Part shown: positions 15,835-24,704 of the stretch, piece by piece
Position numbering within the stretch: position 1 is the stretch's first letter
Layout of the letters: the number at the start of each line of letters is the position of its first letter
Source: Lachnoanaerobaculum saburreum DSM 3986
GTDB lineage: Bacteria > Bacillota > Clostridia > Lachnospirales > Lachnospiraceae
Length of the DNA stretch: 64,000 bases
Reading direction: 5' to 3'
Assembly: GCF_000185385.1 (NCBI RefSeq)
Contig: NZ_GL622296.1
Coordinates: 2,106,049-2,170,048, forward strand
The notes under the pieces: generated by a model
Told to the model about the DNA's origin: nothing
Seen by the model: only the letters and a program-made list of their open reading frames with translations
The model's database searches: none
Position numbers and translations under genes: made by a program

Positions 15835-16764
15835 TTACTCATTACTAAAGAGTGCATCTACAAATTCTTTTGAATTGAACTTTTGCAGATCATCTATTTT
15901 CTCACCTACACCGATATACTTTACCGGAATGGAAAGCTCCGCCTGTATCGCAACCGCTATACCGCCTTTTGCACTTCCGTCAAGCTTTGTCAGTATAATA
16001 CCCGTTATATTTGCCGCTTCATTAAATGCCCTTGCCTGTTCAAGCGCATTTTGACCTGTGGTACCGTCAAGCACCACCAATGTCTCCCTGTAGGCATCCG
16101 GATATTCTCTTTCTATTATCTTATTTATCTTTTTTAACTCTTCCATAAGATTTTTCTTATTGTGAAGTCTTCCGGCGGTATCAACTATCATTACATCCGT
16201 GTTTCTTGCCTTAGCCGCCTTACAGGCATCAAATACTACAGCACCGGGGTCTGAACCCTCATTCTGTGCTATTATATCCACTCCGGCTCTTTTAGTCCAC
16301 TCTTCAAGCTGTTCTATAGCCGCCGCCCTAAAAGTATCGGCTGCCACCACCAACACTTTTTTTCCGTCATTTTTAAGCTGACTTGCAAGTTTTCCTACAG
16401 ATGTGGTCTTTCCGACACCGTTCACACCGATTACAAATACTACAGATTTTCTGTTTTCAAACTCATAGGCATTCTCGCCCAAATCCATTTTTCTTTTTAT
16501 CGTATCAATAAGTACCTCTCTGCACTGTGCAGGCGAGTTTAGACGTTCCTCTTTTACTCTCTTTCTAAGCTCCTCTATAATATCTGTAGAAGCTCTGATT
16601 CCGATATCTCCCATAATAAGAGTCTCTTCAAGTTCCTCATAGAAGTCCTCATCTATTACTTCATAGCCTAAGAATACATTCTCTATTCCGCTGACTACGG
16701 CATTTCTTGTTTTTGTAAGTCCTTCTACAAGCCTTGAAAAAAATCCTTTTTTCTTTTCTTCCAT
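15835..16764 (-). CDS. ftsY: Signal recognition particle receptor FtsY
   Basis: 309 residues, SRP-family GTPase with N and G domains and almost no acidic A domain, as usual in Gram-positives. Motifs in order are GVNGVGKTTSVGKLA (G1), DTFRAAAIEQLE (insertion box), DTAGRLHN (G3) and TKLDGSAKGG (G4). It docks ribosome-SRP complexes at the membrane for co-translational export. The SD AGGAG lies before the ATG, 21 nt after smc, matching the conserved rnc-smc-ftsY order. No ylxM or ffh follows here; ilvA does. Confidence 0.97.
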   Translation of the reverse strand: MEEKKKGFFSRLVEGLTKTRNAVVSGIENVFLGYEVIDEDFYEELEETLIMGDIGIRASTDIIEELRKRVKEERLNSPAQCREVLIDTIKRKMDLGENAYEFENRKSVVFVIGVNGVGKTTSVGKLASQLKNDGKKVLVVAADTFRAAAIEQLEEWTKRAGVDIIAQNEGSDPGAVVFDACKAAKARNTDVMIVDTAGRLHNKKNLMEELKKINKIIEREYPDAYRETLVVLDGTTGQNALEQARAFNEAANITGIILTKLDGSAKGGIAVAIQAELSIPVKYIGVGEKIDDLQKFNSKEFVDALFSNE

Positions 16765-16785
16765 TATTTCTCCTGTTTATTTCTC

Positions 16786-19700
16786 CTAATTATCCAATTC
16801 ATTTTCTATCAGGTTCACGGAAACAAGTGCGGAAACACCCTTTTCCTGCATTGTAATTCCGTAAAGTCTGTCCGCAGATACCATTGTACCTCTCCTGTGA
16901 GTAATTACTATAAACTGTGTGCGGTCTGTAAGCTTATGTAAATACTTTGCAAATCTGTCTACATTTGAATCATCAAGTGCCGCCTCTATCTCATCAAGCA
17001 GTGCAAAAGGTGACGGCTTTAAGTTTTGTATTGCAAACAGCAGTGCTATGGCTGTCAGTGCTTTTTCACCGCCTGAGAGCTGCATCATGTTTTGAAGCTT
17101 CTTTCCCGGCGGCTGTGAGATAACAGTGATGCCTGCCTCAAGCATATCTCCACTCTCTTCAAGTATAAGTTTTCCGCTGCCTCCGCCAAAAAGCTCCTTA
17201 AATACTTCATTAAACTCCTTTGCAATCTCATCAAACTTCACAGCAAACTGCTTTTTCATAGCTATATCCAGCTCATCAATAATTTTTATCAAATTTGCCT
17301 CAGCCTCTAAGATATCGGCATGTTGCTTTTTCATAAGCTCATATCTGCCTGAAATCTCATTATAGTCTGAAACAGCATTGATATTTACACTACCAAGAGC
17401 CTTTATCTTTGACTTTAATGCAGCTATATTTGCTCTTATATCATTTAAAGACATACCCACATCGGTTCTTAGTTCCAAAGATGAATTATATGTAAGTTCA
17501 TATTCATTCCACATATAATTGGTTCGCTCAGATATCCTCTCTTCAAGCTTTTCTATCTGACCTTTTAATCTGTAGATATCTCTGTCAAGAAGTGAAACTC
17601 TCTCACTGTAAACATCTCTGTTTTCAAATATTTTACTCTGTGATTTTGACCTTGTCTCTTTTACTGAAGCCAGTTTTTCTTCCCTTTGTCTTAATTCATC
17701 TATCTCTTTGGCCAGTTTTTGTTTTGAGATATACTCTTTTTCTATGATTTGATTCTTTTCATTGATGTTTTTTACAATATCTTCAGCCCTTATCTTTAAA
17801 CCTGACTTTTCATTAAACAGTGCTTTCATTTCCGCTCCGGTTCTGTTTAAATTCTCATCAACAAACTCAAGTCTTTGTGAGGTATTGGCTTTTTCAAGCT
17901 TTAAAGCATTAAGCTTTTCCACTATCACTTCTCTGCTGTTTCTTTGCTCTTTGATAAATCTTTCAAGGTCTTCCATATCCTTTCCGATTTTATCAAAGTC
18001 CTCACCTGCATCTAAGAGATTGGTATCCAGTCTCTTTGTCTCATTCTCTATCTCGGCAAGTTCTTTATCTATATTTTCAAAATCTGTCTGTACCGAAGCG
18101 GATGAATTCTTAAGTTCATTCAACTTTTCAACCAATCCGGCTATTCTGTTTGATATATTATTTTTCTCAATAATAAGATCTTGGCTTAACTTTCTGTTAT
18201 CTTCAATTTCGGCTTCTATATCATTTCTCTTTGACTTAAACTCTTCAAGCTTGTCATTAGCCTCATTGTAGTTTTTTAAAATTGCCGATATGCTTGTCTG
18301 TGCCTCTTCTATCTCTCTTTTCTTGCTTAGAAGATTGGTAGTATTCTTAAAGGCACCTCCACTGATAGAGCCTCCGGGGCTTAGTGAATCACCGTCCAAT
18401 GTAACCACTCTGTACTCATATCTGAACTTTTTTTCAAAAGCGACAGCATTATCTATATTGTCAATAACTACAATTCGTCCAAGCAAACTGCCTACCAGAT
18501 TTTTATATACATTATCATACTCAACCAGCTCACTTGCTGTTCCTACCACACCTTTTTCCTTTAAAAAATCCGTATTTGAAAATGTGCTGTTTTTCATAGC
18601 TGAAAGCGGCAAAAATGTGGCTCTGCCAAATCTGTTTTTCTTCAGATAGTCAATTAAAACCTTTGCTGTATTCTCAGAGTCTATAACTACATTTTGAATT
18701 CTGCCTCCAAGTGCGGTTTCTATAGCTGTCTCATACTTTTTTGATGTTCTTACTATATCCGCCACAACTCCATGTATACCGCCTATTCTGTCTCTTGTTT
18801 CCATCACCTTCTTTATTGCAATACCATATCCGTCGTATTTTTCTGCAAGATCTTTTAGTGATGTAAGCTTTGCGGACTCGCTTTGATACTTCATCTGAAG
18901 CTCTGAAACCACTTTTGAAAATCTGATTATCTCATTTTGTACCCTTTCATTGTTGCTCTCAAGCTCTTTTCCGGCAAAATCAATTTTGCTTAATGACTCT
19001 TTTACATGGATTAGATTTTTATTTTCTTCATCAATCTTCAGTTCTATTGTATTTTGACCGGTCTTACTCTCTAAGAGCCTTTGTGTCATTTGAGACTTTC
19101 TTAGTCGTACCTGCTCCAATACACCCTTATATCTCTCCCTTTTCGCCCTCAAATCCGCATTCTTTGAATTAAACTCCTCAGATGAAAGCCTTAAATTATC
19201 AAGTCTTTTTAAAAGATTCTCTATCTTTTTATCAACACTTTCAAGCTCCGCCAAAATAGCCGTTTCTTTTTCATCCGCCTTTTTTAGCAGACTTTGTAAA
19301 GATTCCTTCTCCTCATTTAAAGATTTAAGGTCTTTTTGCTTTTTTTCAATATCACTGTCTATATCTTCACCTCTTGATAAGAGATTTTCATTATTCCTGT
19401 TTTCAGAGTTTATCCGCTCCTTTAAAATCTCTATATGTGAAGTGATCTCTTGCAGTTCAATTCCCTTATTACCTCTTAAATTCTTTACACCGTCAAGTTC
19501 TTCATCAAGTCTTTTCAGTTCGGCACTGATATCCTCATAGTCTTTTTTTGAATTTTCAAGCAGTTTTTTTGCATCTTCCAAGTCATCAAAGAGCAGCTTT
19601 TCACGTTTTTTATACTCATTTAGATTCTGTGATATGCCCTCATACTCCATAATATAGCTGTTCACATCAAAAATCTTTAATTCCTCACGAAGATTCAAAA

Positions 19701-20343
19701 ACTCTTTTGCGATCTTTGCCTGTTTTTCAAGCGGACCGACCTGTTTTTCAAGCTCTACCAATATGTCATTTACTCTTATCAGACTCTCTCTCTCAGACTC
19801 CAATCTTTTTAGTGCAAGTCCTTTTCTTCTTTTGAACTTTGTAATTCCTGCCGCCTCATCAAACAGTTCTCTTCTATCCTCCGGTCTGCCGTTTAATATC
19901 TTGTCTACCTGACCCTGACCTATTATGGAATATCCGTCCTTACCGATACCTGTATCAAAGAAAAGTTCACTTATATCCTTCAGTCTACAGGCTGAACCGT
20001 TTATCAGATACTCACTTTCTCCGGATCTGAAAAGTCTTCTGGATACAGTCACTTCATTGAAATCTATATCCAATTTGTGATCCGAATTGTCTAAGGTAAT
20101 TGCAACATAAGCAAATCCGAGCGGCTTTCTAAGCTCTGTACCTGCAAAGATAACGTCCTGCATATTTCCGCCTCTAAGTTGCTTTGCACTCTGCTCTCCT
20201 AAAACCCATCTGACTGCATCCGACACATTGCTTTTCCCTGAGCCGTTCGGTCCTACAATACCTGTTATCCCGTTGTGGAAATCAAATACAATCTTATTTG
20301 CAAAGGACTTAAATCCCTGAATTTCAATACGTTTTAAATACAT
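16786..20343 (-). CDS. smc: Chromosome segregation protein SMC
   Basis: 1185 residues, the usual size. N-terminal ATPase half with Walker A GPNGSGKSNVSDAVRW and Q-loop region, long coiled coil, hinge domain around residues 500-650 (GIHGVVADIV to SPGGSISGG), second coiled coil, and C-terminal half with signature LSGGEKALTAIALLFA and Walker B FALLDEIEAALDD. It acts with ScpA/ScpB, not encoded here, to compact and separate origins. Its ATG directly abuts the rnc stop codon, with no gap. Confidence 0.98.
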   Translation of the reverse strand: MYLKRIEIQGFKSFANKIVFDFHNGITGIVGPNGSGKSNVSDAVRWVLGEQSAKQLRGGNMQDVIFAGTELRKPLGFAYVAITLDNSDHKLDIDFNEVTVSRRLFRSGESEYLINGSACRLKDISELFFDTGIGKDGYSIIGQGQVDKILNGRPEDRRELFDEAAGITKFKRRKGLALKRLESERESLIRVNDILVELEKQVGPLEKQAKIAKEFLNLREELKIFDVNSYIMEYEGISQNLNEYKKREKLLFDDLEDAKKLLENSKKDYEDISAELKRLDEELDGVKNLRGNKGIELQEITSHIEILKERINSENRNNENLLSRGEDIDSDIEKKQKDLKSLNEEKESLQSLLKKADEKETAILAELESVDKKIENLLKRLDNLRLSSEEFNSKNADLRAKRERYKGVLEQVRLRKSQMTQRLLESKTGQNTIELKIDEENKNLIHVKESLSKIDFAGKELESNNERVQNEIIRFSKVVSELQMKYQSESAKLTSLKDLAEKYDGYGIAIKKVMETRDRIGGIHGVVADIVRTSKKYETAIETALGGRIQNVVIDSENTAKVLIDYLKKNRFGRATFLPLSAMKNSTFSNTDFLKEKGVVGTASELVEYDNVYKNLVGSLLGRIVVIDNIDNAVAFEKKFRYEYRVVTLDGDSLSPGGSISGGAFKNTTNLLSKKREIEEAQTSISAILKNYNEANDKLEEFKSKRNDIEAEIEDNRKLSQDLIIEKNNISNRIAGLVEKLNELKNSSASVQTDFENIDKELAEIENETKRLDTNLLDAGEDFDKIGKDMEDLERFIKEQRNSREVIVEKLNALKLEKANTSQRLEFVDENLNRTGAEMKALFNEKSGLKIRAEDIVKNINEKNQIIEKEYISKQKLAKEIDELRQREEKLASVKETRSKSQSKIFENRDVYSERVSLLDRDIYRLKGQIEKLEERISERTNYMWNEYELTYNSSLELRTDVGMSLNDIRANIAALKSKIKALGSVNINAVSDYNEISGRYELMKKQHADILEAEANLIKIIDELDIAMKKQFAVKFDEIAKEFNEVFKELFGGGSGKLILEESGDMLEAGITVISQPPGKKLQNMMQLSGGEKALTAIALLFAIQNLKPSPFALLDEIEAALDDSNVDRFAKYLHKLTDRTQFIVITHRRGTMVSADRLYGITMQEKGVSALVSVNLIENELDN

Positions 20344-21030
20344 TTAAACTTTCCCTAATTTTTTCAATGCTTCATATGCCGCCGCCTGTTCGGCAGACTT
20401 TTTGCTTACACCTTCTCCCACACCTGCTACTTGACCGTTTATATTCACCGCCACAACAAACTTTTTTAAATGATCCGGCCCTTCTTCAGACAGCAGGCAA
20501 TACTCTACCGGCCTTGAATCCTGTGATTGTATTATTTCCTGTAAGATAGTCTTGCTATCATAAAAGAAGACTTTATTTTCATATCCATTCAAAATGAATT
20601 TTAAAATCACCTCTTTTGCATTAGCAAAACCACCGTCTAAATATATACTTCCTATAACCGCTTCAAAGGTGTCACTGATTATACTTGGTCTGAATCTTCC
20701 GCCTGTATGTTCTTCACCTTTTCCAAGCCTTATAAACTCACTGAGTCTGATATTCCCCGCACAATCCACAAGTGCCGGCTCACATACAAAGCTCGCTCTT
20801 ATCTTTGTCAACTCTCCCTCAGGCTTATCCGGATAAACTTCATAGAAAAATTCGCTGCTGACAAGCTCTAAAACGGCATCTCCCAAAAACTCAAGTCTTT
20901 CATTAGAACCGTTTTTTCCAAGCTGATGCTCATTGGCATAGGAACTGTGTGTAAGTGCCTGCTTTAAAAGTTCTCTGTTCTTATACTCATATCCTAATAA
21001 TTCCTGTAACTCATTTAAATTATTATTCAT
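20344..21030 (-). CDS. rnc: Ribonuclease III
   Basis: 228 residues. The catalytic endonuclease domain (1-150) has the signature NERLEFLGDAVLELV and the second acidic site SDTFEAVIGSIYLDGG; a double-stranded-RNA-binding domain follows (about 155-225, ending GEGVSKKSAEQAAAYEALKKL). It processes rRNA precursors and other duplex RNA. It precedes smc as in most Firmicutes and follows acpP after 128 nt that contain a tandem repeat and an inverted repeat. Identity is unambiguous. Confidence 0.97.
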   Translation of the reverse strand: MNNNLNELQELLGYEYKNRELLKQALTHSSYANEHQLGKNGSNERLEFLGDAVLELVSSEFFYEVYPDKPEGELTKIRASFVCEPALVDCAGNIRLSEFIRLGKGEEHTGGRFRPSIISDTFEAVIGSIYLDGGFANAKEVILKFILNGYENKVFFYDSKTILQEIIQSQDSRPVEYCLLSEEGPDHLKKFVVAVNINGQVAGVGEGVSKKSAEQAAAYEALKKLGKV

Positions 21031-21044
21031 AACAACCCTCTATC

Positions 21045-21080
21045 AACTATATTCTATAACTATATTCTATAACTATATTC
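21045..21080. repeat. Three tandem copies of a 13-bp unit before rnc
   Basis: AACTATATTCTAT occurs at 21045-21057 and 21058-21070, and its first ten bases again at 21071-21080. The tract lies in the rnc leader, 15 nt upstream of the start codon on the minus strand. Confidence 0.8.
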
Positions 21081-21151
21081 GAGGCTACTGTTATCAAGTA
21101 CTATCTGTCAGTTATTATCGCTTTTTTCTATAATACAAAAACAGCAGCCTC
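21081..21151 (-). repeat. Inverted repeat between acpP and rnc
   Basis: Arms 21081-21092 and 21140-21151 form 12 bp with one G-T pair around a 47-nt AT-rich loop. It could be an RNA structure separating acpP from rnc expression, or an RNase III target in the rnc leader; both are inference. The acpP-rnc gap holds nothing else beyond the adjacent tandem repeat. Confidence 0.55.
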
Positions 21152-21158
21152 AACACTA

Positions 21159-21395
21159 CTATCTGGCGTCTGTCGCCTTCTTTATCTCCTCAACCGCATC
21201 ATTTACAGTATGTATATTTTCAGCCACCTCCTGAGGTATCTCAAGTTCAAACTCCTCCTCAATGCCTGTAATAATCTCAAATAAGTCCAAAGAATCCGCT
21301 CCCAAATCATCCACAAAAGAAGAACTAAGTTCAATTGTATTCTCATCAATATTTAGAACCTCAGCAATAATCTTCTTTAACTTCTCAAACTCCAT
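21159..21395 (-). CDS. acpP: Acyl carrier protein
   Basis: Start set at the ATG at 21395, preceded by GGAGAG; an upstream TTG at 21407 lacks one. 78 residues, acidic four-helix carrier. The phosphopantetheine-bearing Ser is in [13 protein letters not shown]. It carries growing acyl chains in fatty-acid synthesis. It lies 13 nt after plsX, the enzyme that takes acyl groups from acyl-ACP. The DSLDLFEI motif (more usually DSLDLVEL) is a small variation. Confidence 0.96.
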   Translation of the reverse strand: MEFEKLKKIIAEVLNIDENTIELSSSFVDDLGADSLDLFEIITGIEEEFELEIPQEVAENIHTVNDAVEEIKKATDAR

Positions 21396-21408
21396 TTTTC
21401 TCTCCAAT

Positions 21409-22401
21409 CTAATTTTTTTTCATTTTCTCTCTTATAATATCACTCAAAGCCTCTTCTTTGAAGCTCTTGCATTGCAAAATCGAATTGCAAATTTCATTTG
21501 CCTTTGAATTACCATGTGCCTTAACTATAAGCCCGTTAAGTCCAAGCAAAGGTGCACCGCCATAGCTGCTTGCATCAAATGACTTCAATGTAGCCTTCAG
21601 TGAAGACTTTATCATCATTGCACCGATTTTTGTAAAAATACTCTTTGTCAGGGCTTCCTTTATCTTACCAAGTAATGTAGAACCAACTCCCTCATAAAGC
21701 TTTATTATAACATTACCCACAAAGGCCTCACAGACTATCACATCTGCTCCACCTTTTGGTATCTCTCTTGCTTCTATACTGCCTATAAAGTTTATGTCAC
21801 AGCATTCCTTTAATAAAGGCATAGTCTCCTTAACCAATGCATTTCCTTTTTCTTCCTCGGCACCTATATTTACAAGACCTACTCTCGGATTTTTGATACC
21901 GATTACCTTTTCCATATATAAAGAACCTATTCTTGCAAACTGTACAAGATTATCAGCTCTTGCATCCACATTTGCACCGCAGTCAATAAGCAAAGAAACT
22001 CCCTTTTCAGTAGGTATAAGCGGTGCCAGTGCCGGCCTTAAAACTCCCTTTATCCTGCCGACTATAAGTTGACCGCCTACAAGCACCGCTCCGGTACTTC
22101 CCGCACTGACAAAACCGTCCGCTCTGCCTTCCTTTACAAGGTTCATACCCACCACTATAGACGAATCCTTTTTCGCTCTGACAGCGGCTACAGGTGCTTC
22201 TTCATTGGTTATTACCTCGCTTGAATATACACTCTCACATCTGTCTGAAAACTCCTTATTTATCCTTCCCTCCAAAACCTCCTTATTACCTACTAAAATA
22301 ATTTTAATATCTTTATCTTTTTTTAAGGCATCAAATGCTCCCTTTATTATTTCGTCAGGTGAATAATCTCCACCCATTGTATCCAATGCAACCGTAACCA
22401 T
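21409..22401 (-). CDS. plsX: Phosphate acyltransferase PlsX
   Basis: Start set at the ATG at 22401, preceded by GAGGTG; a TTG 12 nt upstream is weaker. 330 residues. It converts acyl-ACP to acyl-phosphate for phospholipid synthesis at the membrane surface. Conserved segments are [41 protein letters not shown] and [18 protein letters not shown]. It is first in the plsX-acpP-rnc-smc-ftsY order. The rpmF gene often found before plsX is absent here. A good promoter (22438-22466) precedes it. Confidence 0.96.
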   Translation of the reverse strand: MVTVALDTMGGDYSPDEIIKGAFDALKKDKDIKIILVGNKEVLEGRINKEFSDRCESVYSSEVITNEEAPVAAVRAKKDSSIVVGMNLVKEGRADGFVSAGSTGAVLVGGQLIVGRIKGVLRPALAPLIPTEKGVSLLIDCGANVDARADNLVQFARIGSLYMEKVIGIKNPRVGLVNIGAEEEKGNALVKETMPLLKECCDINFIGSIEAREIPKGGADVIVCEAFVGNVIIKLYEGVGSTLLGKIKEALTKSIFTKIGAMMIKSSLKATLKSFDASSYGGAPLLGLNGLIVKAHGNSKANEICNSILQCKSFKEEALSDIIREKMKKN

Positions 22402-22437
22402 AATACACCTCAAATGTTTTTTCTATAACACCTTTGT

Positions 22438-22466
22438 ATCATAACTAAATATTAAGTTCTGTGCAA
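22438..22466 (-). promoter_or_regulatory. plsX promoter
   Basis: Minus strand: TTGCAC (22461-22466), 17-nt spacer, TATGAT (22438-22443), about 37 nt before the plsX ATG. It probably drives plsX-acpP and perhaps the genes through dapB. Confidence 0.6.
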
Positions 22467-22517
22467 GATAAAATTCTAAATCTATATGATATTTTATATA
22501 TGTTATTTTAAACAGAG

Positions 22518-22772
22518 CTATAAATTGTTTTTTAAAATTATAATCTCACCGTCTCTCCACAGATATACTGCAACCGCATCTAAAAGTTTCTTTCCAATGC
22601 TTCTTCCTCTTTCTTCCAAGGCTTTACCTTCACTTCCAAGCGGAGTAATCACTCTGTTGTCTTCAATGATACATTCCACATCATCATGATATAATTCATG
22701 TAAAAAACATTTATAATATTTTATTTTTTGAATCTGTACCTCAAGACTCTTATCCACTATCAAATATACCAT
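22518..22772 (-). CDS. Small protein of unknown function after cbiG
   Basis: 84 residues from the ATG at 22772, one base after the cbiG stop; a GTG start at 22781 would overlap cbiG by 8 nt. No signal peptide or membrane segment. The sequence mixes charged and hydrophobic strands (MVYLIVDKSLEVQIQKIKYY, VECIIEDNRVITPLG, GRSIGKKLLDAVAVYLWRDG), suggesting a small alpha/beta protein. I do not recognise it. Coupling to cbiG suggests co-expression, but I cannot assign a role. Confidence 0.6.
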   Translation of the reverse strand: MVYLIVDKSLEVQIQKIKYYKCFLHELYHDDVECIIEDNRVITPLGSEGKALEERGRSIGKKLLDAVAVYLWRDGEIIILKNNL

Positions 22773-22773
22773 C

Positions 22774-23778
22774 TTACTCACGCCCTATTGCAACAGTCAT
22801 ACCTTCTCTTGCCGTTTTTTTTACTATAAGATTGTTACACTGTATGCATACGGCTCTCTCACACACATTGCCTACCCCTACAGTCTTTCTTACAAACTCC
22901 GATTCAAAAAAATCTCCACTTACACTGTTTAGCTCATCCTTGGTAAAAGTCAAAAAAGGTACATTAAGTCTGTTTGCCAGATTCTTTACGGCATCTTCAT
23001 CCCTTTTTATATCAATACTTCCAATCGACTTTACCGCCCTTATATCAAGACCTTCAAGCCTGAATATATCATTTACAAAATCCCACATCTTATCTGCATC
23101 TGTATTCTTTTTACACCCCACCCCGATATACAAATTCTTAGGTATCAAAGTCAATACGGTATCATCATAGATTCTGTCTGTTATTCTCACTTTTATATCA
23201 CAAGCTTTATTCTTTGGATTCAGTTTTTTCTTAAGCTCTTTTACATCAATGCTCTTTATATCACTGTCAATATCAATACAATTATTGTCAAGCAGTGCCG
23301 CACTTACATCCTTTGCAAGTTTCCTTGATGAGATAAGCAGATTGTTCTTTTTTGCAAATACATCTACAGCAAAGGTACCGTTGATATCTGTTGCGGTTGT
23401 AATAATAGGAGCGGCAGATAATGCCTCTCCTATATAATTTGCCAATTCATTGGCTCCGCCTACATGTCCTGAAAGCAAAGGAATAACATATCTGCCAAGC
23501 TCATCTATTACAAGTACCGCAGGATCACAGAACTTGTCCTTTATATACGGAGCTATGCTTCTTACCGCTATTCCTACAGCTCCGATAAAAATGACGGCAT
23601 CATCAGTGAAATGTCTCTTCACCGTTTCTTTAAGATTGCCAAGCGGCTTCACTCTGTTGTCAAACCGATATTTTTCCAATGTATATGATGTTATATCGGA
23701 TTCACTCAAAATATCCGTCAATCTTTTATTTATATCTCCGCCCTTTTTTGTAAATGAGATAATAGTTATATTTTTCAT
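22774..23778 (-). CDS. cbiG: Cobalt-precorrin 5A hydrolase (CbiG)
   Basis: 334 residues. It opens the lactone ring of cobalt-precorrin-5A in the anaerobic cobalamin pathway. The central motif GRYVIPLLSGHVGGANELA and the C-terminal domain (from NLYIGVGCKKNTDADKM through GVGNVCERAVCIQC to KTAREGMTVAIGRE) are characteristic. The protein holds both CbiG modules, so it looks complete. No other cobalamin gene and no cobalamin riboswitch is in the window: neighbours are a CAAX-type protease (4-nt overlap upstream) and an 84-residue unknown. Identity is good; an isolated location is unusual. Confidence 0.88.
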   Translation of the reverse strand: MKNITIISFTKKGGDINKRLTDILSESDITSYTLEKYRFDNRVKPLGNLKETVKRHFTDDAVIFIGAVGIAVRSIAPYIKDKFCDPAVLVIDELGRYVIPLLSGHVGGANELANYIGEALSAAPIITTATDINGTFAVDVFAKKNNLLISSRKLAKDVSAALLDNNCIDIDSDIKSIDVKELKKKLNPKNKACDIKVRITDRIYDDTVLTLIPKNLYIGVGCKKNTDADKMWDFVNDIFRLEGLDIRAVKSIGSIDIKRDEDAVKNLANRLNVPFLTFTKDELNSVSGDFFESEFVRKTVGVGNVCERAVCIQCNNLIVKKTAREGMTVAIGRE

Positions 23779-24605
23779 AATCTGTAAGGGCTTTGCTCAT
23801 TTCTTTCAGGCTTGGTATTCCATAGAACCACCAAAAGCACTATCGCCGGTATAATCATTATATATGATATAGCCGTTATAACATTATTTATCACATCCGT
23901 ATTTAATGCCGCCGGTAAATTTCCGATAGTATTATTGAAGATATGTATAAACATTGTAACAAATATATTTCTGGTCTTGTAGTAAATAAGTCCCATCATA
24001 CAACCCATAATCGCTGTATACACGCTCTGAACAAAGATCATATGCCATACACCGAAAGCTACACCTGACACTATAATAGCAAACCATGGGTTCTTGGTTA
24101 CTCTCTCAAGTGAGTTAAATACCAGCAATCTGAACAGTATCTCCTCTACAACAGGTCCCACTATTGATATTGAAAGCAGTGACCAGATATAATCGCCTGA
24201 TTCAAGATCACTGTATACTCCTGAGAAGTATTCACTGTTTTTTGCAATAAACGGAATAACAACTAAAAATCTGTCCACTATCTCAAACCACAGACCTGCT
24301 ATACCGTAGAATGCAAATCCCATCACAATCCCGAATATAATACCCTTAAACAGTCCTATTTTCACTCTTTCATCATGTCTTTTCACTATAAAAATTGCCA
24401 AAATAAGGTATATGGCAATAAGCACTAAAGATATGAAAGTATCTACAACCGCATTTACACTTGGCAAAAGTACATCAGGTATTATACCGAATTTTACATC
24501 AAAATAATTTATTTTGCCGAATATAATATTGCTTATCTGCTCATAGCTCAAACATAAAACAAGAGCCAGAACGCACCAAAAAACTGTCTTTATATATTTT
24601 TTCAT
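23775..24605 (-). CDS. CPBP-family intramembrane metalloprotease (CAAX type)
   Basis: 276 residues with about eight membrane helices. Catalytic motifs of the Abi/CPBP family are intact: EEILFR (EExxxR), FGVWHMIFVQ (FxxxH) and FIHIFNN (HxxxN). Family members cleave substrates in the membrane or serve in peptide immunity and signalling; the substrate here is unknown. The SD AGAGGAG precedes the ATG. It overlaps cbiG by 4 nt, an odd pairing. Its leader holds a 9-bp tandem repeat that may lie within its promoter. Confidence 0.9.
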   Translation of the reverse strand: MKKYIKTVFWCVLALVLCLSYEQISNIIFGKINYFDVKFGIIPDVLLPSVNAVVDTFISLVLIAIYLILAIFIVKRHDERVKIGLFKGIIFGIVMGFAFYGIAGLWFEIVDRFLVVIPFIAKNSEYFSGVYSDLESGDYIWSLLSISIVGPVVEEILFRLLVFNSLERVTKNPWFAIIVSGVAFGVWHMIFVQSVYTAIMGCMMGLIYYKTRNIFVTMFIHIFNNTIGNLPAALNTDVINNVITAISYIMIIPAIVLLVVLWNTKPERNEQSPYRL

Positions 24606-24620
24606 TTAATCTCCTCTATG

Positions 24621-24647
24621 TTATTATTGTTATTATTGTTATTATTT
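24621..24647. repeat. Three tandem copies of a 9-bp unit in the protease-cbiG leader
   Basis: TTATTATTG at 24621-24629 and 24630-24638, then TTATTATTT at 24639-24647. It lies 15 nt upstream of the CAAX-protease start codon, between it and a candidate -35 box. Confidence 0.85.
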
Positions 24648-24658
24648 AAAAAAGTCAA
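24630..24658 (-). promoter_or_regulatory. Candidate promoter of the protease-cbiG unit
   Basis: Minus strand: TTGACT (24653-24658) with TAATAA (24630-24635) 17 nt downstream. The -35 overlaps the T tract of the S1 terminator and the -10 is poor and lies inside the 9-bp repeat, so this is tentative. Confidence 0.35.
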
Positions 24659-24690
24659 AAAAAGTCGCAGATGAAATCACCTGCGACTTT
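24653..24690 (-). terminator. Terminator after the S1 gene
   Basis: Minus strand: GTCGCAGGTG and CATCTGCGAC (24665-24688) pair over 10 bp with one G-T, followed by seven T. It is flanked by A on the other side, so it could also act in the other direction. It closes the long run that starts upstream at pfp/purL. Confidence 0.9.
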
Positions 24691-24704
24691 TTAAAAACTG
24701 TCTT

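Noticed and set aside
17762..18271. Plus-strand 169-residue frame opposite smc
   Set aside because: Shadow of the smc coiled coil, rich in Ser/Phe/Leu, with no homology that I recognise.
21045..21080. CRISPR-like repeats
   Set aside because: Three directly abutting 13-bp units with no spacers; too short and no cas genes.
24606..24704. Cobalamin riboswitch upstream of the protease-cbiG unit
   Set aside because: The gap is 99 nt and is filled by a terminator and a simple repeat; no B12-box is visible.
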